A stretch of 18,267 bases of DNA, from the NCBI GenBank assembly GCA_047518225.1, contig JAKZRK010000251.1, forward strand, positions 1 through 18,267, written 5' to 3'. The notes beneath the pieces were generated by a model. It saw only the letters and a program-made list of their open reading frames with translations. It was not told where the DNA came from and made no database searches. Positions 7,045 through 15,555 of this stretch are shown here, piece after piece. Source of the DNA: GCA-2731375 sp047518225. Its GTDB lineage: Bacteria > Pseudomonadota > Alphaproteobacteria > GCA-2731375. Within the stretch, counting starts at the first letter, position 1. Each line of letters begins with the position of its first letter. A program made the position numbers and the translations under genes.

Positions 7045-7656
7045 ATGAAATTGTATAATTCCCGAGGACCAAACCCTCTCGTCGTTCGCATGTTCATGGC
7101 GGAAAAAGGCATCGAATTGCCTACGGAAGAGGTCGATATCCGGGCCGGCGTCAATCGCCAGGCGGATTATCTTAAACTCAATCCGGCCGGACAATGCCCG
7201 GCCCTGGAACTGGATGACGGCAGCATTTTGGCAGAAATTACGGTGATCTGTGAGTATCTGGAGGACCGGTACCCGGATCCACCCCTGATCGGCGCCACGG
7301 CCGAGGAAAAAGCCGAAACCGGCATGTGGACCCGGCGCATCGATCTCAATATTTGCGAACCCATGGCTAACGGCTTCCGCTTTTCCACCGGCTTGAAGAT
7401 GTTCCAGGACCGCATGCGCTGCATACCCCAGGCGGCCGACGATTTGAAGGCGGCGGCCCAGGACAAGCTGCAATGGCTGGACGGCTTGATGGCCGGCAGG
7501 ACATTCGTGGTGGGCGAGCGCCTGACCCTGGCGGATATTCTGCTGTACGGCTTTGTTGATTATTTCGCCGGCGTGGACCAACCCATCGATCCGAACCTGA
7601 AGAAATTTGTCGCCTGGCATGAACGCATGCAGGCCCGGCCCAGTGCCCGGGCCTAA
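7045..7656 (+). CDS. Glutathione S-transferase family protein
   Basis: This 203-residue cytosolic GST has the usual two domains: an N-terminal thioredoxin fold (residues 1-80) opening MKLYNSRGPNPLVVRMFMAEKG and an all-alpha C-terminal domain with the N-capping/hydrophobic-staple region LTLADILLYGFVDY. The glutathione-site elements NPAGQCPAL and the acidic AEITVICEYLE are present. The length is normal. The frame runs upstream to 6871 without resemblance to any GST, so the ATG at 7045 is used; GGGGAG lies about 12 bases upstream, which is somewhat distant. It is preceded by an unusual inverted-repeat region and followed by 144 bp before the PAS gene. The substrate is unknown; stress or electrophile detoxification is the generic role. 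Confidence 0.93.
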   Translation: MKLYNSRGPNPLVVRMFMAEKGIELPTEEVDIRAGVNRQADYLKLNPAGQCPALELDDGSILAEITVICEYLEDRYPDPPLIGATAEEKAETGMWTRRIDLNICEPMANGFRFSTGLKMFQDRMRCIPQAADDLKAAAQDKLQWLDGLMAGRTFVVGERLTLADILLYGFVDYFAGVDQPIDPNLKKFVAWHERMQARPSARA

Positions 7657-7800
7657 GAATTCCGACCATTTGCGATTACTCAATATCGTGGCGGAAACGA
7701 CCATGGACGCCATCAAATGATCCCGAAAAGCCCGGAACGTCTCTAAACCAGCATGGAATATTTTAGATTATTTGCTGAATGAACCGGAATTCACCGGCGT

Positions 7801-8193
7801 TTGCGCGGCCAACGGTCCATGCCGGCGCGTCGGGATCTGAACCCCGCCGATATTCCCCGCCTGTTGCCCAAATTGATGCTGGCCGAAGTTGGCGGCCGGT
7901 CCGCGGATACGCAAGCGCCGCAGATCCGCTTTCGCTTGGTGGGCACTGAGGTCGTCAGCCGCTTCGGCTGCGAGTTGACCGGGTGCCGTCTGTCGGAAAT
8001 CGATTATGGCGCCCAGGCGGACGAGGTTGCCGCCCTATTTCGCCGGGTGGTGGATAGCGCCGAGCCGCAATACGCGCGCATCGAATTTCAGCAGAGCCAG
8101 GACCGCCTCATTTGGATGCAGCAATTGTTGTTACCCTTGTCGGATGACGGTTCCAAGGTGAACATGATATTGGCGGTGATACACTGCCAGTAG
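7801..8193 (+). CDS. PAS_5-type (PF07310-like) small PAS domain protein
   Basis: This protein of about 130 residues matches the alphaproteobacterial PAS_5 pattern: LRGQRSMPARRDLNPADIPRLLP, then RFRLVGTEVVSRFGCELTG and a C-terminal beta sheet ending LPLSDDGSKVNMILAVIH (each quoted in part). Such proteins are usually single-domain cytoplasmic sensors of unknown ligand, often polar or cell-cycle associated. The start is uncertain. A TTG at 7801 is the first usable codon after an in-frame TGA at 7780-7782, yet the family-like sequence already begins before it (IHRRLRG). The ribosome site is weak. The N-terminus may be shortened by a nearby mutation or frameshift; the ATG at 7819 would cut into the domain. 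It appears to be transcribed alone. Confidence 0.75.
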   Translation: MRGQRSMPARRDLNPADIPRLLPKLMLAEVGGRSADTQAPQIRFRLVGTEVVSRFGCELTGCRLSEIDYGAQADEVAALFRRVVDSAEPQYARIEFQQSQDRLIWMQQLLLPLSDDGSKVNMILAVIHCQ

Positions 8194-8202
8194 ACCAGAC
8201 CG

Positions 8203-8243
8203 TGGCGCGGTGCGCGCCAATGGCATGGGCCCCTCCGCCATGC
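8203..8243 (+). terminator. Two tandem stem-loops after the PAS gene, possible terminator
   Basis: TGGCGCG-gtg-CGCGCCA (8203-8219) is a perfect 7-bp stem with a 3-base loop starting 10 bases after the PAS stop. A second stem, GCATGG (8223-8228) with CCATGC (8238-8243), follows directly. The sequence after it, ending GATTTT, is only mildly T-rich, so intrinsic termination is possible but not strong. The position between two genes on the same strand fits. Confidence 0.35.
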
Positions 8244-8303
8244 TAGACTTTGACTGATTTTGGACCCCCCCTGTCCTTTTCTTTCCGCGTGGAGAGCCCG
8301 TCA

Positions 8304-8525
8304 ATGTCGAAAATTTCCCATGTTCAGCCCGCCATGGAGCCCGAGACCGTTCATGGCTTGCTGGAACGGGATGGCGTGGTCGTTGTCGAAGACAAAATAG
8401 TCTTCCGCCGGATCAGGTGCGGAACCTCAATGAGGGACTCCATTCGTTTGCCGCCCGAGCGCCGGGCCAAGGCCGAAGAGATTATCCAGGCCGAAACGAC
8501 GGCCGGCTCGGCGCTGCTCAATTGA
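8304..8525 (+). CDS. Small uncharacterised protein of 73 residues
   Basis: I do not recognise this protein. The start is well supported: GGAGAG (8291-8296) lies 7 bases before the ATG. The upstream in-frame ATG at 8250 lacks such a site. The product is soluble, with no signal peptide or membrane segment. The middle (VVVVEDKIVFRRIRCG) looks like a beta-hairpin, and the C-terminal part (PPERRAKAEEIIQAETT) looks like an amphipathic helix. There is one Cys. Its stop codon is separated by a single base from the ATG of the DUF3179 gene (TGA-C-ATG), and that gene has no clear ribosome site of its own, so translation is probably coupled. A functional link to the secreted DUF3179 protein is inferred only from this arrangement. 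Confidence 0.65.
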   Translation: MSKISHVQPAMEPETVHGLLERDGVVVVEDKIVFRRIRCGTSMRDSIRLPPERRAKAEEIIQAETTAGSALLN

Positions 8526-8526
8526 C

Positions 8527-10020
8527 ATGAGGGTCGCTTCACCAGCCTGGCTTTGGCGCGGCCGCGACCGGGTTTTCCAGCGGATTGTCGTTCTCTTCCT
8601 CCTCCCGGCACTATTTTTCGCCTCCCCTCTCGTCCATGCCGGCCACGGTCTGCGTGACGATGCCGTGGCCGGCGCGGCCCGGGCGGTGGTTTTCGGTTCG
8701 CCGGAACGGGCCGGCAAGGCGCTGGAAATTTTACGCCAACGGGGCAAGCAGGATGTGGTGGCCGGCCTCATATTGGGCCTGCAATTCTCCAGCAGTGACG
8801 AGGCCCCGATTTTGGCGGCCTTGAAAGCCCTGACCGGGCATCATGCGGAAGGCTGGTTCCAATGGATGTTGTGGCAGGAAGCCAATAAAAGCCTTCGCCC
8901 CCACCCCAGCTTCGCCACCCTGATGATCGATATGCTGCGGCGGATCGACCCTAAATTCGCCGTCTTCTTTCGCCCTGGATGGCAAAATGCGAACAGTATG
9001 CGGGTACGCATGGAGGAGATCGTCTGGGGCGGCGTCGGGGCCATGACAGGTATCCCGTCCCTGGATAATCCCCATATGGTTAAGGCGGCAGCGGCGGATT
9101 ATTTAGCCGAAGACGACCTGGTATTCGGTGTTGAAATTGCCGGCGACGCACGCGCCTATCCCTTGCGCATCATGGGTTGGCACGAGATGTTCAACGACAC
9201 CATCGGCGGTGTTTCCGTTGCCCTGGCCTACTGCACCCTGTGCGGCTCCGGCATTTTGTACGAGACCCTGTTGCCCGGCCGGGTTGGACTGCCGGGCCGG
9301 GGAAAGCCGTTCGTTTTCGGGTCCTCGGGACTGCTTTATCGTTCCAACAAGCTGATGTTCGACTGGGAAACCTTGAGCCTGTGGAACCAGTTTACCGGCG
9401 AGCCCGTGGCCGGGCCCCTGGCGCGAAGCGGAATTCGTCTGAAGATACGCCCCGTCGCCATCACTACGTGGGGGCAATGGCGCAAGGCGCATCCGCGAAC
9501 CACAGCGCTGGCGCTGGCAACCGGGTACCGCCGCGACTATGGATCGGCGGCCGTTTACAAAGACTATTTCGCCTCGCCGGACCTGATGTTTCCGTCCCTG
9601 GTCCGGCCGGGCTCGCCGCTAAAGCAGAAAGCCTATGTTTTCGGCATCCGTGCCTTTGCCGCCGCCAAGGCGTGGCCTTTGGCCGCCTTTACAGGCGGCG
9701 CCGTGATCAATGACGGCATGGCTGGGCGCAATCTGGTTCTGCTGGGCGCGGCCGCCTCGCGCACCGTGCGCGCCTATGAACGGGGCGCGCGAGTTTTCCA
9801 GAGCCACGACCAAGACGGCGTTTTGGCGGGAAAACTGCAGGGGCCGGGCGGTTCGTGGACGGTGACCGAGGACGCGCTGATCGGCCCCGATGGCAGCCGG
9901 CTGGCGCGGGTGGCGGGCCATATCGCCTATTGGTTTGCCTGGGACAACTACCTTGGCGTCAAAAGCGAGCTTTATGACGTGTCCGCCGGAGCAAAACTCA
10001 ACCCGGACAAGGCCGAATAG
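8527..10020 (+). CDS. Secreted DUF3179 domain-containing protein
   Basis: This 497-residue protein has a long n-region and a hydrophobic stretch (about residues 20-35), with a likely signal peptidase site after residue 38 (LVHA-GHG), so it should be exported. Residues from about 190 onward match DUF3179: VEIAGDARAYPLRI, the WHEMFND motif (His219), the Cys pair YCTLCGS (Cys236, Cys239, where many relatives read CPLC), FGSSGLLYRS, and SLWNQFTGEPVAGPL with the downstream TTWGQW motif. The His and paired Cys could bind a metal or form a disulfide; the function of the family is unknown. The N-terminal 150 residues are helical with no known domain. The start overlaps the end of the upstream small gene region, implying coupling. 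The next gene is convergent 21 bp away. Confidence 0.9.
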   Translation: MRVASPAWLWRGRDRVFQRIVVLFLLPALFFASPLVHAGHGLRDDAVAGAARAVVFGSPERAGKALEILRQRGKQDVVAGLILGLQFSSSDEAPILAALKALTGHHAEGWFQWMLWQEANKSLRPHPSFATLMIDMLRRIDPKFAVFFRPGWQNANSMRVRMEEIVWGGVGAMTGIPSLDNPHMVKAAAADYLAEDDLVFGVEIAGDARAYPLRIMGWHEMFNDTIGGVSVALAYCTLCGSGILYETLLPGRVGLPGRGKPFVFGSSGLLYRSNKLMFDWETLSLWNQFTGEPVAGPLARSGIRLKIRPVAITTWGQWRKAHPRTTALALATGYRRDYGSAAVYKDYFASPDLMFPSLVRPGSPLKQKAYVFGIRAFAAAKAWPLAAFTGGAVINDGMAGRNLVLLGAAASRTVRAYERGARVFQSHDQDGVLAGKLQGPGGSWTVTEDALIGPDGSRLARVAGHIAYWFAWDNYLGVKSELYDVSAGAKLNPDKAE

Positions 10021-10041
10021 CCCGCCCCGCGGATGCTCTGC

Positions 10042-11676
10042 TCAGGCGTTTTGTTCAGGCCGGTTATCGAGTAGATTATCCAGCCAGTCCGGGTCCATCT
10101 CCGGGACAGAGGATAACAGCAACGCGGTATATTCGTGGTGCGGCGGACTCAGAACCCGAGCCTTCGGCCCCTGTTCGACCACCTTGCCCTGCAACATCAC
10201 GACGATCTCGTCCGCCACGGCCCGCACCGTGGCCAGGTCATGGGTGATGAACATATAGGCCAGACCCAGTTCGTCCTGCAGGCGCTGTAGTAGTTTCAGG
10301 ATTTCCTCCGCGACCAGTTGATCCAGGGCCGAGGTGACCTCGTCGCAGATGATCAGTTCGGGTTCCGCGGCCAGTGCACGGGCAATGCAGACACGCTGTT
10401 TTTGTCCCCCAGACAGCTCACCTGGATAGCGGTCGATAAATTCATCCGGATCCAGTTCGATCATTTGCAGCAACTGGCGGATCCTATCGTCACGTTCCTC
10501 CCCCCGCAGGCCGAGATAAAATTCCAACGGCCGGCCAATGATGCTGCGCACCCTCTGGCGCGGATTGATCGCCGTATCGGGCATTTGGTAAATCATCTGC
10601 AAACGCCGCTTTTCATCCTTGTTACGGCGGCGATGATTGGGCGCAAGGGCATGGCCATCATAGAATACCTGCCCCTGCGACGGGGGCAGTAGGCCGGTGA
10701 TCACCCGCGCCATGGTGCTTTTGCCGCTGCCCGACTCGCCAACGACCGCGACCGTGCGCTTGCGGTGGATATCCATGGAAACGTCATACAACACCGGAAC
10801 CTTGCCATAAGACGCATTGACCCCTTCAACCCGCAACAACGGCGTTTCGGCATCGGGTTCATCCGAAAGCGTCTTGCGAAAAGTCCGCACCGCCAAAAGA
10901 TCGCGCGTGTAATCCTTTTGCGGATCCTCGATCATGCCCCTGGTCTCGCCCTCTTCAATCAGATTGCCATGGCGCAGGACCATGATCCGGTCCGCCATTT
11001 GCGAGACCACGGCCAAATCATGGCTGATGTAAATGGCGGCGGTATTGAACTGTCTGACAATATCCCTGATGGCGGACAATACTTCGATCTGGGTGGTTAC
11101 ATCCAACGCCGTGGTCGGTTCGTCAAAGATGATCAGATCGGGGCGGCAGGCCATGGCCATGGCGGTCATGGCGCGCTGTAATTGTCCGCCAGAAACCTGA
11201 TGGGGATAACGAAAGCCGATGCTTTCCGGCTCCGGCAGGCGCAAACGTTCATAAAGGTCGATAGCGTCGCTTTCGGCCTCGGACCGGGGCATGATGCCGT
11301 GCTGTACCGGGGCCTCGCAATATTGATCGATCAGCCTATGCGCCGGATTGAAGGCCGCGGCCGCGCTTTGCGCCACATAGGCGATGCGCGAGCCGCGCAA
11401 CCGCCGCAGACTGTCGTCGGAGGCCTTGGCCAGATCAACGCCGTCAAATGTGATCGATCCACCGGATATGCGGCAACCGTCGCGGGCAAAACCCATGGCG
11501 GCCAAGCCGATGGTGCTTTTGCCCGCGCCGGATTCGCCGATCAGGCCCAGCACTTCACCGCGCCGCAGCGTTACATCAATCCCATGCACGATTTCGTGCC
11601 AGATTTCGTCGCTGTGGCCTTCAATGCGCAGGCCGTGCATATCCAATATGATCTCGCCAATAGTTGCGTCACTCAC
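10042..11676 (-). CDS. Peptide ABC transporter, fused double ATP-binding protein
   Basis: This 544-residue protein joins two ABC ATPase domains equivalent to DppD and DppF (as in YejF or GsiA). It powers import of peptides, nickel or similar substrates through the two adjacent permeases. Domain 1 has Walker A GESGAGKST (47-55), signature VSGGQ (161-165) and Walker B LIIFDE (181-186). Domain 2 has GESGSGKST (313-321), LSGGQ (421-425) and LIICDE (441-446). Both are catalytically complete. I chose the GTG at 11676: it lies 5 bases after the permease stop, has AAAGGA about 9 bases upstream, and gives the usual N-terminus; a longer frame from TTG at 11718 would overlap the permease. It is the last gene of the operon. 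Confidence 0.94.
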   Translation of the reverse strand: MSDATIGEIILDMHGLRIEGHSDEIWHEIVHGIDVTLRRGEVLGLIGESGAGKSTIGLAAMGFARDGCRISGGSITFDGVDLAKASDDSLRRLRGSRIAYVAQSAAAAFNPAHRLIDQYCEAPVQHGIMPRSEAESDAIDLYERLRLPEPESIGFRYPHQVSGGQLQRAMTAMAMACRPDLIIFDEPTTALDVTTQIEVLSAIRDIVRQFNTAAIYISHDLAVVSQMADRIMVLRHGNLIEEGETRGMIEDPQKDYTRDLLAVRTFRKTLSDEPDAETPLLRVEGVNASYGKVPVLYDVSMDIHRKRTVAVVGESGSGKSTMARVITGLLPPSQGQVFYDGHALAPNHRRRNKDEKRRLQMIYQMPDTAINPRQRVRSIIGRPLEFYLGLRGEERDDRIRQLLQMIELDPDEFIDRYPGELSGGQKQRVCIARALAAEPELIICDEVTSALDQLVAEEILKLLQRLQDELGLAYMFITHDLATVRAVADEIVVMLQGKVVEQGPKARVLSPPHHEYTALLLSSVPEMDPDWLDNLLDNRPEQNA

Positions 11677-11681
11677 CGCGC

Positions 11682-12851
11682 CTAATCCTTTAATCCGGAA
11701 GCTTTGTGCAGGAACCAATCAACCACAAAGTTAACGCCGATGGTCAGCACCGCGATGGCGGCGGCGGGCAGCAATGGCGTGATGTCTCCATAGATAATCA
11801 AGGTGGCGTTGTCTCGCACCATGCTGCCCCAATCCGCCGTGGGGGGCTGAATGCCCAGGCCAAGGAAGCTCAGACCACTCAAGAACAAGAACACGAAACA
11901 AAAGCGCAAGCCGAATTCGGCGACCAGGGGTGGCAAAACATTCGGCAGGACTTCGCTTTTTATGATCCACCACAGGCCCTCGCCTCGCAGGCTGGCCGCC
12001 TCGACGAACTCCAATACCACCACGTTCATGGCCACGGCGCGGGCCAGGCGGAACACCCGGGTCGCATCCAAAATGGCGATCACCAAGATCAATGAAGGGA
12101 CCGAGGTGCCGACAATAGTCAGTATCAGCAGGGCGAAAATAAACGACGGGATGGCCATCAAAACATCAACCAGCCGACCCAACACCTGATCCACCCAGCC
12201 CCGCATGGCGGCCGCCAGCAGTCCACCAAGGCCACCCAGCATGAACGCCAGAACGGTGGTGGCGAAGGCGATGCCGACCGTGTTGCGTCCGCCATAGATC
12301 AGCCGGGTAAACATATCCCGGCCCAAATTATCCGTGCCCAGAAGGTTCTTGTTGTTCCAGACATCATATTCGGCGCCGACGATCTCGGTCTCGCCAAAGG
12401 GGGCGATGATCGGCGCCGTCGCCGCGACCATGACATAGATCAGAATGATGATCAGTCCGAACCAGGCCGATTTGGGCGCTTGCCGCAGATCCTTCCAATA
12501 ACGCACCGCGGCGAAGGCGCAAGCTTGCACCAGGCCAAGGCCAAACAGCGTCGACCAGGGCCAGCCGCTGGCCCGGTCCCAAAAGATCAAGGCGATCAGT
12601 ATGAATTCCAAGGTGACGGTTACGATCACCGTGTCGCCGGCCGCCGTGCGTTCAATGCGGTTCCAAGAGGTCAGGACGACGACACTGTACAGATGGGCAA
12701 ACAGAATTCCGATGATGGCGCTCCAGGTATCCGCCGCGACGTTTTGCAGGAACAGGACCAGGATAAAAAAATGCACCGCCGCCATGGCGATCCGGCTGAC
12801 CCAGGGCGACGCGCGTTGGCCGAAGGTGGCGGCCGTGAGGGGCATGGTCAT
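11682..12851 (-). CDS. Peptide ABC transporter permease, DppC type, with extra N-terminal membrane region
   Basis: This 389-residue inner-membrane permease pairs with the DppB-like protein. The ordinary DppC core occupies about residues 125-389: periplasmic loop LLGTDNLGRDMFTRLIYGGR, the cytoplasmic EAA loop EAASLRGEGLWWIIKSEVLPN, and the GLGIQPPTADWG segment. Typical DppC proteins are near 280-300 residues. Here about 120 extra residues precede the core and contain four hydrophobic stretches (about 20-40, 45-62, 73-92 and 100-117). The start is firm: GGAGG lies 7 bases before the ATG. It starts 13 bp after the DppB stop and ends 5 bp before the ATPase start. I do not recognise the extension as a known domain. 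Confidence 0.93.
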   Translation of the reverse strand: MTMPLTAATFGQRASPWVSRIAMAAVHFFILVLFLQNVAADTWSAIIGILFAHLYSVVVLTSWNRIERTAAGDTVIVTVTLEFILIALIFWDRASGWPWSTLFGLGLVQACAFAAVRYWKDLRQAPKSAWFGLIIILIYVMVAATAPIIAPFGETEIVGAEYDVWNNKNLLGTDNLGRDMFTRLIYGGRNTVGIAFATTVLAFMLGGLGGLLAAAMRGWVDQVLGRLVDVLMAIPSFIFALLILTIVGTSVPSLILVIAILDATRVFRLARAVAMNVVVLEFVEAASLRGEGLWWIIKSEVLPNVLPPLVAEFGLRFCFVFLFLSGLSFLGLGIQPPTADWGSMVRDNATLIIYGDITPLLPAAAIAVLTIGVNFVVDWFLHKASGLKD

Positions 12852-12864
12852 CGCGTATCCTCCC

Positions 12865-13821
12865 TCAACGCGGATGCAACAGGCGCGGATTGCTCATAAT
12901 CGAGAGCACATCGGCTAGCAGGTTCAACAGGATATAAGTCATGGCAAAAATCAGGCTGCAGGCCTGGACCACCGGAATATCCCTGCTGCGAACGGAATCC
13001 ACGAATAATTGCCCCAGTCCGGGATAGACGAACACAACCTCGACCAGAACCACGCCGACCACCAGATAGGCCATGTTCAGCACCACCACATTGATGATCG
13101 GTGCCAGGGCATTTGGCAGGGCGTGCTTGAGGATGATGCGGCCGGGCCGCAAACCCTTCAGGCGGGCCATTTCAATGTAGGGGGAGGCCAGTAGATTGAT
13201 GATCGCGGCCCGGGTCATGCGCATCATATGGGCAACGCAAACCAAGGTCAGGGTAAAGGCCGGCAACGCGGTGCGGTAGATTTTTTCCCAGAAACTCAAG
13301 TCATCGCTGATGTTGGAGATGGCCGGGAAAATGCCTAAATTCTGCGCCAACACGAGGATCAGAATATAGGCGACGAAAAATTCCGGAAACGAGATGGAAC
13401 TCAACGTGACCACATTCACCGCCCGGTCATAAAAACTGTCGCGGTACAGGGCGGCAAGTATGCCCAGGCTGACCGCCAGGGGAATGGCGATGACGGCCGC
13501 CACGCTGGCCAGGAATAAAGTGTTTTCCAGCCGGTAACCCAGCAGTTCGGAAAGTTCCCGTTTGCTTGCCAGGGAGCGCCCGAAATCCCCCTGCAACATG
13601 TTGAACAGCCAGGTGACATAGCGTTCGTGGGGCGGAAGATCGAGACCCAATTCACGGTTGAACGCGGCCACGGTCTCAGGCGTCGCACTCTGCCCCAATA
13701 TGGCTTCGGAAAAATTGCCGGGCAGCAATTCGACGCACAAAAAGATAATCAAGGAAACCACGAAAAGGGTGAGGAAGCCCAGCGCCAAGCGCTGGGCCAC
13801 CAATTTCAAGATTTGCGGCAT
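12865..13821 (-). CDS. Peptide ABC transporter permease, DppB type
   Basis: This 318-residue inner-membrane permease has the usual six-helix layout. The N-terminal helix LGFLTLFVVSLIIFLCVELLPG is followed by the periplasmic region with LGLDLPPHERYVTWLFNMLQGDFGRSL (quoted in part), typical of DppB/OppB. The EAA loop reads EMARLKGLRPGRIILKHALPNAL, and the C-terminus carries VFVYPGLGQLFVDSVRSRDIP. The length is normal. There is no strong ribosome site before the ATG at 13821, which starts 27 bp after the stop of the binding-protein gene. Its transmembrane domain probably forms the channel with the next gene's product. Confidence 0.94.
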   Translation of the reverse strand: MPQILKLVAQRLALGFLTLFVVSLIIFLCVELLPGNFSEAILGQSATPETVAAFNRELGLDLPPHERYVTWLFNMLQGDFGRSLASKRELSELLGYRLENTLFLASVAAVIAIPLAVSLGILAALYRDSFYDRAVNVVTLSSISFPEFFVAYILILVLAQNLGIFPAISNISDDLSFWEKIYRTALPAFTLTLVCVAHMMRMTRAAIINLLASPYIEMARLKGLRPGRIILKHALPNALAPIINVVVLNMAYLVVGVVLVEVVFVYPGLGQLFVDSVRSRDIPVVQACSLIFAMTYILLNLLADVLSIMSNPRLLHPR

Positions 13822-13848
13822 TAAACTAGGGACCCGTGCCCTTTTGGC

Positions 13849-15456
13849 TTAGCCGAACCACCATCGTTCAAGCATTTTGTCGCCATCCATGTCCCAGTTG
13901 CCTGCCATCTTTTTGTCATGCTGAACTTTGTCCGACATGGCAAAGACATAATTGGCGAACAAGGGTACGACGGTGCCGCCTTCCATGTTCACAATGGTCT
14001 GCATTTCCACATAGATGGCGCGGCGCTTGGCCTCGTCCAATTCCGCCCGCGCTGCGACCAGCAGTTCGTTGAAGCGCTTATGGGAGAAGTGACTCTCGTT
14101 CCAATCGGCGCCCTCGGCCAGTGACTGGGAGAACATCATATCCTCGGTCGGACGGCCACCCCAATAGACCATGCTCCAGGGTTTCTTCAGCCAGACGTTG
14201 GACCAATAGCCATCATTCGGCTCGCGCACCACGTTGATAGTGATGCCGGCCTTGGCCGCATGCTCTTTGTACAACACGGCCGCATCCACGGCGCCGACAA
14301 AGGCGGCGTCGGCGGCGGACAGATCCACGGACAGTGACGTCAGGCCCGCCTTTTTCATGTGGAACCTGGCCTTGTCCAGATCGTAGGTCCGTTGCGGCAG
14401 ATCGGACGCGTGATAGCGGTTCGCGGTGCTGATCGGATGATCGTTGCCCACCACGCCATGGCCGCGCAGAATTTTCTGTAACAGAGATTCGCGATCCACC
14501 GCATATTTCAAGGCCAAACGCACATGGTTGTTGTCAAAGGGCGCCACATCCGTGTGCATGGGAATGGTGTAATGCAGGGTGCCGGTTACTTCCTCGACCT
14601 TGATTCCCTTGCGCCGTTTCAACAAATGCACGGTCTTCAGATCGCAACGGCTCATAGCGTCGGTTTCGCCGGTGGTGAGCGCATTGGTCCGCGCCACCAC
14701 ATCACCAATCGTCAGAAATTCGACTTCGTCAAAATGCCCCCGCCCTGATTTCCAATAATTCCTGTTGCGTTTGAACGTGCTGCGCACGCCAGGTTCGAAC
14801 TTCTCGATTATGTAAGCGCCCGTGCCATTGCCGGACCGCCATTCCACTTTGCCTTCCTTGTCCGCTGGCAGGATCGCGAGGTGGTAGTCGCTGACCGTAT
14901 AAGGGAAATCGGCATTGCCACCCGACAATTTGAAAACAACCTTGTCGTTGCCGTCTTTCCTTATCTCTGTGACTGGAGCCAATAGGGGCTTCGCGGCGGA
15001 TTTTGAATCCACGCCACGGTGATAATTCATGGTTGATATGATGTCGTTGGCATCCAACGTCTTGCCGTTGTGGAATTCGACGCCCTTGCGTACGGTGAAC
15101 GTCCATTCCGATGCGTCGTCCGAGGCGTCCCACTTCTCGCACAATTCGGGGATCAAAGAGCCGTCGTTGTCGACTTCCGTAAGATGATTCCGAAGGCCAT
15201 AGCCCTGCGATATGATATTTCCGTTCTCGAATGTGCTGGGATCCAGCGTATCCGTGGTGCTGCCATGGGCGGAACCATGGCGAAACCTGCCGCCTTTTTT
15301 AGGCGCGGCCTGGACGGAACCGCTCCAGATGGTGGACGCCGCTGCTACCGTGACGCCCAGGGCCGTTGCCTTGGCCATGAAATCACGGCGGCTGATCCGG
15401 CCCTTTTGCACCAGTTGGGTCAACTCGATTTGTTTCAGTTGGTCAACTCGTTTCAT
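13849..15456 (-). CDS. ABC transporter substrate-binding protein, family 5, Tat-exported
   Basis: This 535-residue periplasmic binding protein of the SBP_bac_5 family captures peptides or similar ligands for the adjacent transporter. The N-terminus carries a twin-arginine signal: ISRRDFMAKATALG (Arg23-Arg24), a hydrophobic stretch to about residue 43, and a probable cleavage site near residue 50 (VQA-APK). The long n-region is common for this family in alphaproteobacteria. Core motifs include GGRFRHGS, LIPELCEKWDASDD, WTFTVRKGVEFHNGKTLDANDI (quoted in part) and the C-terminal VPLFANYVF. No strong ribosome site precedes the ATG at 15456; the nearest purine tract, GGAG, is about 30 bases upstream. 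It is the first gene of the operon and is preceded by a candidate promoter. The ligand is not predictable from sequence. Confidence 0.94.
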   Translation of the reverse strand: MKRVDQLKQIELTQLVQKGRISRRDFMAKATALGVTVAAASTIWSGSVQAAPKKGGRFRHGSAHGSTTDTLDPSTFENGNIISQGYGLRNHLTEVDNDGSLIPELCEKWDASDDASEWTFTVRKGVEFHNGKTLDANDIISTMNYHRGVDSKSAAKPLLAPVTEIRKDGNDKVVFKLSGGNADFPYTVSDYHLAILPADKEGKVEWRSGNGTGAYIIEKFEPGVRSTFKRNRNYWKSGRGHFDEVEFLTIGDVVARTNALTTGETDAMSRCDLKTVHLLKRRKGIKVEEVTGTLHYTIPMHTDVAPFDNNHVRLALKYAVDRESLLQKILRGHGVVGNDHPISTANRYHASDLPQRTYDLDKARFHMKKAGLTSLSVDLSAADAAFVGAVDAAVLYKEHAAKAGITINVVREPNDGYWSNVWLKKPWSMVYWGGRPTEDMMFSQSLAEGADWNESHFSHKRFNELLVAARAELDEAKRRAIYVEMQTIVNMEGGTVVPLFANYVFAMSDKVQHDKKMAGNWDMDGDKMLERWWFG

Positions 15457-15525
15457 GCTGTGATTACCGCCCCCGTTGGGAACGACTCCTTTCCCTGTTG
15501 GTTGGTTTATAGTATTATGCGACTA

Positions 15526-15554
15526 ATTATATAGTCTTCGCAGAAAAAGCAAAA
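15526..15554 (-). promoter_or_regulatory. Candidate sigma-70-type promoter of the peptide ABC operon
   Basis: On the minus strand a perfect TATAAT occupies 15526-15531. Upstream, TTTTGC (15549-15554) lies at a 17-base spacing, or TTGCTT (15547-15552) at 15 bases; both are poor minus-35 matches, suggesting activator help. Transcription from here would leave a leader of about 60 bases before the binding-protein ATG. The minus-10 sits within GACTA-N6-TAGTC (15521-15536), a short inverted repeat. Confidence 0.45.
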
Positions 15555-15555
15555 T

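Noticed and set aside
7632..7653. GGCCCGG / CCGGGCC hairpin at the end of the GST gene
   Set aside because: It lies within the last codons and is not followed by a T tract, so it is not convincing as a terminator.
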